Position numbers and translations under genes: made by a program. From an uncultured Collinsella sp. (GTDB taxonomy: Bacteria > Actinomycetota > Coriobacteriia > Coriobacteriales > Coriobacteriaceae), in contig CATWID010000066.1 of assembly GCA_958350755.1 (NCBI GenBank), positions 1-9,017 on the forward strand: 9,017 bases of DNA, given 5' to 3'. Positions 4,770 through 9,017 of the stretch are shown piece by piece. A model generated the notes under the pieces. The model was not told the DNA's origin. It ran no database searches and saw only the letters and a list, made by a program, of their open reading frames with translations. Each line of letters starts with the position of its first letter. Position 1 is the first letter of the stretch.

Positions 4770-7574
4770 CTATAGCGAAACAGTTCCGTTTTTCTTGATG
4801 CGGGCGAGGATGTTTTTGAGCTTGTTAAAGTCGAGCGGTTTGGGCAGATGGGCGTTCATGCCGGCATCGTGTGCCGCCTTGGCGTCCTCGGCAAAGGCAT
4901 TGGCGGTGAGCGCGATGATGGGGATGTCGGCTGCATCGGCCTTCTCGCTCAGACGAATCGCGCGAGTTGCCTCGTAGCCATCCATACCCGGCATCATGAT
5001 GTCCATCAGGATCGCATCGAAGCTGCCGGCAGGACGACTAGTGTATAGTTCGACCGCTTCTTTGCCGTCGGCGGCGCGAGTTACGACGATGCCTTCGCTT
5101 TCGAGCAGGGCCTGGGCAATTTCGGCATTGAGCTCGTTGTCTTCGGCCAAAAGAACGTTCATGCCGGCAAGCGAGCAGCTGATCGCCTGCTCGTCCGCAC
5201 CTTCTCTTGCCTGAGGGTTCTTGTCGATATCGAGCGGAATCTGGACGTTGAACGTACTTCCCATGCCGACCTCGCTCGAAATCTCAATCGTGCCGCCCAT
5301 CATGTCTATGAGCGATTTGACGATCGGCATGCCCATGCCAGTTCCCTGAAATTTACTGCGGGCATCGTTGCCCTCTTGGGCAAACGGTTCGTAGATGTGC
5401 TTTAGAAACTCGGGCGACATGCCGATGCCGGTGTCCGAGACGCTAAAGCAAAACACGGCGTGCTCGTCGTCGACCGGCTTGATGGTCGATGAGAACGTGA
5501 CGGTGCCTCCGTGCTTGTTGTACTTGATGCTGTTGTCGAGCAGGTTGACAAGGATCTGCCGAATATGGGTGGGGCTGCCGATCATATATTGGTCGACAGC
5601 GTAGGGCTCGCTGGTGTCGAGCATGGTTATGCCGCGGTCCGATGCGCGGAGCTTGCACAGTACGAGCGCATTGTCGCACAGCTCTTTAAGGTTGAATGAT
5701 TCGTGCTCGAGCGTCACTTTGCGCTCCTCGATCCTGCCCATCTCGAGGATGTCGTTAATCAGTGACAGCAGGTGATTGGCGGCAACGCGCGCCTTGGCGC
5801 GGCTTTCGCGGGCGACCTGCATGTCGCCTTCTCTCAATTCCTCAATTTCGATAAGGCCCAGGATGCCGTTGAGCGGCGTGCGGATGTCGTGGCTCATGCG
5901 CGTGAGGAAAGCGGTTTTGGCGGCGTTGGCGGCATCGGCTTTCTGCCGTTCCTCCTGTGCGCGGTAAAGCGACCAGACAAGGATGACGATGCCGGTGAGC
6001 AAAATGCAGATGACGACTGCCGCAATGACGATGCGGTTGCGGTAGAGAAGTCGGAACGCATCCGATTCTTGCGCCGAGTACGATGTGGGGAAATAGCTGT
6101 TTGCAGAGAGCGATTCACCTGCATTGACGATGCCCTTATTGATGATTCCCAGCAGCTCGGGCTTGCCGCGCGAAATTAAACACGATAGTTGTGCCGTGTT
6201 GGTGAGTTCCTGTGTTTCGAAATCCTCGATGTCGTAGATGTCGCGGAGAGTTTCCAGGCGCGTGCTGGGGACAATGATGCAACGTGCCTTCCCCTCATCG
6301 AGGGCTTTGAGCACCTCGCCGTCATTCGAATACTCGGTTACCGTTGCGTTCGGAAAGAGACTTTCGAGCTCAAAACGGTTAACGATTGTGCTCTTTGTAC
6401 AAGCGATGTTCTTAAGGTCGCTGTTCAGGTTTTTGCCATTGTGAATGGCGGTCAGCGAAACCGTTCCCATCGAGTTTGACTGGATGACCCCTGTCTGCTC
6501 GGCGAGCCAGTAGTCGCGAAACAACGGCAGGGCGACATCGATGGTTCCGTTGGAAAGGGCTTTGATCATTTGCTTGTTGTTCGAGAGTGCGATTGTTTTG
6601 ACCGTAATGTCAAACTTGTCGTGCAACGTCGTTGCAAGCGAGGCGAGCGACCCTTCCATCTCGCCGTCGTCATTTTGCGTACAGTAGGGAAGTTGGTTTT
6701 TAAGATAGCCGAGCGTGATGGTATTGCCGTTTTCTTTGAGCCAGGTGGTCTCGGTGCCGGTGAGCGATGACGAGCCACTGTTTTGGGTCGAGTAACTCGT
6801 TTTGACTTCCTCGTTATAGCGCGGGTTATCGCGGGCGATGGTCGTCATGGCGGCGTTGATGTCGTTCATCAGGTCAGGGCGGCTTTTGGGAACGGCAAAA
6901 TAGTAGTCGCTCGAGCCTACGTAGAACATGGGCGACGCATCGGGCGACGAAATGGTGTCGTTCATGATGACGGCGTCGACCTCGCCGTCTGCAAGCGCCT
7001 CAAAGAGGGCGCTGCCGGTGTCGATTTCTTTATAGGTGCAGGTAACGTCTTCGTTGGCGAGCCACTGCTGGCCGACGATAGTTTGCATAACGCCAGAGTT
7101 GCAGCCGATGGTGAGGCCTTGGAGCGCCTGAGGGTCACCCTTGGCTAGATCGTCGCGGTCGGGCCTGGCGTAGATATAGTAGCGCTCGGTGCCCTCGGGA
7201 TTTGAGGAAAAGAGCAGCTTCTGCTCGCGTTCTGCCGAATACGAGATGTTGGGCATGAGGTCGATTTCGCCTGCCTCGAGCATGTCCATAAGCTCGGAGA
7301 AGGTGCCGCTAACGTATTCGTATTGCCAGCCCTTTGTGTAATACGAGAGGGTCTGGAGGTACTCGTAGCCCCATCCCGAGAGGCGCTCGCCCGGCGTGCC
7401 TTCCTGGAAGCCTTTGTTGTTGACGAGCCAGCCAACGCGGACCGTCTTGGCCTGGTGGTCGGAGTCGGCGGCAAAGGCGGGGGCAGGCATGACGGCGCTC
7501 AGTACGGTGAGTACGGCAACCGCGACGGCTAGGGTGCGATATAGAGCCAAACGAAGGATGGCGGAAGGTTTCAC
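4770..7574 (-). CDS. BvgS/EvgS-like hybrid histidine kinase with two fused periplasmic solute-binding domains
   Basis: This is a 934-residue kinase. A signal peptide covers about residues 1-35 (cleavage probably after PAFA). Solute-binding domain 1 runs about 44-265 (TVRVGWLVNNKGF, then a GWGYEYLQTL helix, LEAGEIDLMPNISYSAERE and GEVDAVIMND). Domain 2 runs about 283-500 (TITLGYLKNQLPYCTQNDDG, LSNGTIDVALPLFRDYW). A single transmembrane helix lies at 515-537. In the cytoplasm come HisKA with H562 (RMSHDIRTPLNGILG), the ATPase domain with N681 (NSIKYN), DTGIGMS and GTGMGMPIVKSL, and a receiver at about 805-925 with E811/D812, phospho-site D858 and K912. Tandem Venus-flytrap sensors fused to a hybrid kinase are the BvgS/EvgS plan, but here there is no PAS domain between membrane and HisKA and no C-terminal Hpt. 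The start codon is GTG, preceded by AGGA six bases upstream. Catalytic residues are intact. The ligands are unknown. Confidence 0.92.
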   Translation of the reverse strand: MKPSAILRLALYRTLAVAVAVLTVLSAVMPAPAFAADSDHQAKTVRVGWLVNNKGFQEGTPGERLSGWGYEYLQTLSYYTKGWQYEYVSGTFSELMDMLEAGEIDLMPNISYSAEREQKLLFSSNPEGTERYYIYARPDRDDLAKGDPQALQGLTIGCNSGVMQTIVGQQWLANEDVTCTYKEIDTGSALFEALADGEVDAVIMNDTISSPDASPMFYVGSSDYYFAVPKSRPDLMNDINAAMTTIARDNPRYNEEVKTSYSTQNSGSSSLTGTETTWLKENGNTITLGYLKNQLPYCTQNDDGEMEGSLASLATTLHDKFDITVKTIALSNNKQMIKALSNGTIDVALPLFRDYWLAEQTGVIQSNSMGTVSLTAIHNGKNLNSDLKNIACTKSTIVNRFELESLFPNATVTEYSNDGEVLKALDEGKARCIIVPSTRLETLRDIYDIEDFETQELTNTAQLSCLISRGKPELLGIINKGIVNAGESLSANSYFPTSYSAQESDAFRLLYRNRIVIAAVVICILLTGIVILVWSLYRAQEERQKADAANAAKTAFLTRMSHDIRTPLNGILGLIEIEELREGDMQVARESRAKARVAANHLLSLINDILEMGRIEERKVTLEHESFNLKELCDNALVLCKLRASDRGITMLDTSEPYAVDQYMIGSPTHIRQILVNLLDNSIKYNKHGGTVTFSSTIKPVDDEHAVFCFSVSDTGIGMSPEFLKHIYEPFAQEGNDARSKFQGTGMGMPIVKSLIDMMGGTIEISSEVGMGSTFNVQIPLDIDKNPQAREGADEQAISCSLAGMNVLLAEDNELNAEIAQALLESEGIVVTRAADGKEAVELYTSRPAGSFDAILMDIMMPGMDGYEATRAIRLSEKADAADIPIIALTANAFAEDAKAAHDAGMNAHLPKPLDFNKLKNILARIKKNGTVSL

Positions 7575-7584
7575 ATGTAATCCT
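7571..7584 (-). promoter_or_regulatory. Ribosome-binding site and GTG start overlapped by an ATG-TGA minimal ORF
   Basis: On the minus strand AGGA (7584-7581) is followed by TTAC and then ATGTGA (7576-7571). GTG at 7574-7572 is the in-frame start of the twin-sensor kinase. The ATG two bases before it is in another frame and is followed at once by TGA. The ATG is 4 bases and the GTG 6 bases from the Shine-Dalgarno, so the two starts compete and the start-stop may lower kinase translation. Confidence 0.45.
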
Positions 7585-7597
7585 ATCGAGTCGAGAC

Positions 7598-7606
7598 AGT
7601 ATCACA
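7598..7606 (-). promoter_or_regulatory. Putative extended -10 for the twin-sensor kinase operon
   Basis: On the minus strand TGTGATACT (7606-7598) looks like an extended -10 (TG, one base, GATACT). The nearby TTGAGC, a possible -35, is only 14 bases upstream of the hexamer, too close for a classical pair. Transcription would begin near 7591, giving a short leader of about 17 bases before the GTG. Low confidence. Confidence 0.3.
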
Positions 7607-7649
7607 TAAGGATACCAGCTCAACCTGCCCACTCAGCCACCGCACCGCT

Positions 7650-7725
7650 AAACGGTCAGGTAGTCATTGGGGACGTTCTTGTTTGACTAGTCATTTAAGA
7701 ACGTCCCCAATGACTAGTTCCGTTT
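7650..7725. repeat. Long palindromic repeat (REP/MITE-like hairpin) in the divergent intergenic region
   Basis: A perfect 20-bp inverted repeat, 7661-7680 (reads TAGTCATTGGGGACGTTCTT) against 7697-7716, encloses a 16-base loop. The arms extend outward, with AAACGG at 7650-7655 matching CCGTTT at 7720-7725 across a few unpaired bases. The loop itself holds the 10-bp palindrome TGACTAGTCA (7684-7693). The octamer TAGTCATT occurs twice directly (7661-7668, 7688-7695) and once inverted (7709-7716). Such a long stem, without a T-run and between two divergently transcribed genes, is more like an extragenic palindromic or miniature mobile repeat than a terminator. Whether it recurs in the genome cannot be seen from one copy. 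Confidence 0.75.
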
Positions 7726-7740
7726 GCGGGGGAGGCGTGG

Positions 7741-7746
7741 GACAAT
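7741..7746 (+). promoter_or_regulatory. Possible -10 box for the potassium channel gene
   Basis: GACAAT at 7741-7746 resembles a -10 element, with TTCCGT 17 bases upstream (7718-7723) as a poor -35 that lies inside the right arm of the palindromic repeat. It would give a leader of about 35 bases before the ATG at 7788. If real, the repeat overlaps the promoter. Weak evidence. Confidence 0.22.
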
Positions 7747-7787
7747 ACCGAGCGAATGTGATTGGGCGTCTGGGAAAAGAGGTCGCG

Positions 7788-8213
7788 ATGAACAAGTTGA
7801 GGACGCTTGCTGACGTGTTGCGCCAGGCTGGCTTTGCGCGCATCACGGGCCTGTTTCTCGTCTTCTATCTGCTGTGCTCGACGGCCGTCTGGCTGTCCGA
7901 GCCCACGACCCTCACGTTTGGCGACGGCCTCTGGTTTAGCTTTGAGACCGTATCGACGATCGGCTTCGGTGATATCCCGGCCGAGACGCCGGTTGCCCGC
8001 GCTATCACCGTCGTTTTGAGCGTCATCAGCATCTTCTACATCGCCATGCTCACGGGCGTGGCGGTGAACTACTGCAACACGCTCATCAAGATGCGTCAAA
8101 AGGACACCATGGCGCGCTTTATGGACGATCTCGAGCATTTGGAAGAGCTCGATCGTGACGAGCTCGCCGACCTGTCGCGCCGTGTGCGCGAATATCGCCG
8201 ACGCCAACGCTAG
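7788..8213 (+). CDS. Minimal two-transmembrane potassium channel (ion_trans_2)
   Basis: The 141-residue protein has the two-helix pore plan. Helix 1 is at about residues 16-36, the pore helix at about 44-56, the selectivity filter T57-I-G-F-G61 followed by D62 within TVSTIGFGD, and helix 2 at about 69-93. TxGFGD is a variant of the K+ channel TxGYGD signature and is found in many real K+ channels. The C-terminal ~45 residues are cytoplasmic and highly charged (RFMDDLEHLEELDRDELADL then arginine-rich), suggesting a short coiled coil that could aid tetramer assembly. There is no RCK/TrkA-N domain, so no nucleotide or Ca2+ gating domain is attached. ATG 7788 is preceded by AGAGG (7778-7782). A longer reading starting at 7683 is rejected because it would run through the palindromic repeat. 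The next gene follows after 36 bases, likely in the same operon. Confidence 0.87.
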   Translation: MNKLRTLADVLRQAGFARITGLFLVFYLLCSTAVWLSEPTTLTFGDGLWFSFETVSTIGFGDIPAETPVARAITVVLSVISIFYIAMLTGVAVNYCNTLIKMRQKDTMARFMDDLEHLEELDRDELADLSRRVREYRRRQR

Positions 8214-8249
8214 AACGGGCGACGCGCGTCACGACGAGGGGGACTGAAT

Positions 8250-8783
8250 ATGAATATCACGGTATACCTGGGCGCGAGCGTCGGCAACGACCCGGCGTTT
8301 CTGCCTGCAGTGCGAGAGCTCGGCACGTGGATTGGCTCCAACGGCCACGCGCTGGTATACGGCGGCTCCAAGTCGGGCCTGATGGGCGCGCTTGCCGATA
8401 GCGTGCTCAATGCTGGCGGGCATGTGACGGGCGTTGAGCCGAGCTTTTTTATCGAGGCAGAGTTTCAACACGACGGTATTGACGATCTCATCGTGACGAG
8501 TGACATGGCCGAGCGTAAGGCCAAGATGATCGAGCTCGGCGACGCGTTCATCGCCTTCCCGGGCGGTACGGGCACGCTCGAGGAGATTGCCGAGGTCATG
8601 TCCGCCGTGTCGTTGGGGCATCTCGATGCGCCGTGCATCCTGTACAACCTCGGGGGCTACTACAACGATCTTAAGTCGCTGCTCGGGCGCATGATCGACA
8701 AGGGCCTATCGAGCCCGCAGCGCCAGACCGGCATCTACTTTGCCGACGACCTGCGTCAAATCGCATCGATTATCGGCGCCTAA
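8250..8783 (+). CDS. LOG family nucleoside 5'-monophosphate phosphoribohydrolase (TIGR00730 type)
   Basis: The 177-residue protein has the Rossmann-like LOG fold. The glycine-rich N-terminal turn is VYLGASVG at residues 5-12 and VYGGSKSGLMGALAD lies at 36-50. The paired active-site motifs are M86-A-E-R89-K90 and PGGTGTLEE at 104-112, whose Arg and Glu are the catalytic pair in cytokinin-activating LOG enzymes. Known members cleave the N-glycosidic bond of nucleoside monophosphates (cytokinin riboside 5'-phosphates in plants and some actinobacteria, AMP in others), releasing base and ribose 5-phosphate. In a gut-type bacterium purine salvage or stress-related turnover is more likely than hormone production, which is inference. 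The start at ATG 8250 has GAGGGGG about 8 bases upstream. It follows the K+ channel by 36 bases. Confidence 0.93.
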   Translation: MNITVYLGASVGNDPAFLPAVRELGTWIGSNGHALVYGGSKSGLMGALADSVLNAGGHVTGVEPSFFIEAEFQHDGIDDLIVTSDMAERKAKMIELGDAFIAFPGGTGTLEEIAEVMSAVSLGHLDAPCILYNLGGYYNDLKSLLGRMIDKGLSSPQRQTGIYFADDLRQIASIIGA

Positions 8784-8864
8784 GCCTTAGGCTCATCGCT
8801 CGTGCGGCACCCAACGGCACCGTTCGCGGCGTAGATGGTTAGCCCGCCCGAGGCCTGCTCGTCC

Positions 8865-8870
8865 TACAAT
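8865..8870 (+). promoter_or_regulatory. Possible -10 box for the last gene
   Basis: TACAAT at 8865-8870, followed by AAAACG, is a good -10 hexamer in a GC-rich spacer; no convincing -35 is seen 16-18 bases upstream. It would place the start near 8877, about 32 bases before the ATG at 8909. This suggests the last gene has its own promoter after the LOG gene. Confidence 0.4.
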
Positions 8871-8908
8871 AAAACGTATCTTTGTCGATTTGACCACGGG
8901 AGGTCCCG

Positions 8909-9017
8909 ATGGATACCCTTGCAAAACCCAAAAACCGTGCGCTGTTCTTAGTGAGCGTGGCTGCGACCGGTGCGTTTGCGGGCACCGCGGTCTGGCTGTT
9001 CTTCTTTGCGATGGAGC
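8909..9017 (+). CDS. N-terminus of a membrane protein, cut by the window end
   Basis: Thirty-six codons are visible from ATG 8909, with a strong Shine-Dalgarno GGGAGG at 8898-8903, five bases upstream. The start is short and basic (MDTLAKPKNRALF), followed by a hydrophobic, glycine/alanine-rich helix (VSVAATGAFAGTAVWLFFF, then AME) typical of a first membrane segment. The pattern of a Gly-Ala helix leading into W-L-F-F-F-A-M resembles the first helix of ClC-type chloride channels/antiporters, but this is too little sequence to claim the family. It is incomplete at the 3' end only because the window stops. Confidence 0.7.
   Translation, partial: MDTLAKPKNRALFLVSVAATGAFAGTAVWLFFFAME

Noticed and set aside
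7661..7716. The intergenic palindrome as an intrinsic terminator or CRISPR repeat
   Set aside because: No gene ends into it (both neighbours start away from it), there is no T-run, and there is no repeat-spacer series.
7683..7787. Upstream extension of the K+ channel frame
   Set aside because: It would translate the right arm of the palindromic repeat and has no ribosome site; the channel's first helix follows naturally from ATG 7788.
7695..8207. 170-codon minus-strand frame opposite the K+ channel
   Set aside because: Antisense shadow; no domain, and it begins and ends inside other features.
8778..8792. GCCTAA-GCC-TTAGGC hairpin at the end of the LOG gene as a terminator
   Set aside because: Only 6 bp, includes the stop codon, and no T-run follows; too weak to call.

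Overview
The window looks like chromosomal DNA of a GC-rich, anaerobic gut actinobacterium, most likely a Coriobacteriia member of the Collinsella type. This is inference from the GC-rich codon use, the Shine-Dalgarno-led genes, and the pairing of flavin (Nim-like) and extracytoplasmic-sensor kinase genes. No rRNA, tRNA, CRISPR array, phage gene or transposase is visible.

Layout. Positions 1-765 (+) hold a TrmO/TsaA-type tRNA methyltransferase. Behind it, 792-977 carries the decayed C-terminal end of a MalY/PatB-type PLP-dependent lyase. From 1120 to 4178 (+) there is a two-gene operon: a family-3 solute-binding lipoprotein overlapping by 4 bp a hybrid sensor histidine kinase with a terminal receiver. 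A 12-bp hairpin at 4186-4215 acts as a shared terminator for this operon and the convergent minus-strand operon (7574 down to 4248). That operon encodes a second, larger hybrid kinase with two fused periplasmic solute-binding domains, then a pyridoxamine-phosphate-oxidase-fold flavoprotein. The divergent intergenic region 7575-7787 contains a long, nearly perfect palindromic repeat. To its right on + are a minimal two-helix K+ channel, a LOG-family nucleotide phosphoribohydrolase, and the first 36 codons of a membrane protein that runs off the window.

The central theme is a pair of convergent ligand-sensing hybrid kinases with clearly related cytoplasmic halves but different sensing architecture. 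One has its solute-binding protein as a separate lipoprotein plus its own extracytoplasmic domain. The other has two solute-binding domains built into the kinase, like BvgS/EvgS. No ABC permease or ATPase accompanies the lipoprotein, and no Hpt domain or DNA-binding response regulator is present in the window, so the output path is unknown. The rest of the window looks like ordinary housekeeping or accessory genes. I see no clearly new biochemical system. The best candidate is the solute-binding-protein/kinase module itself.
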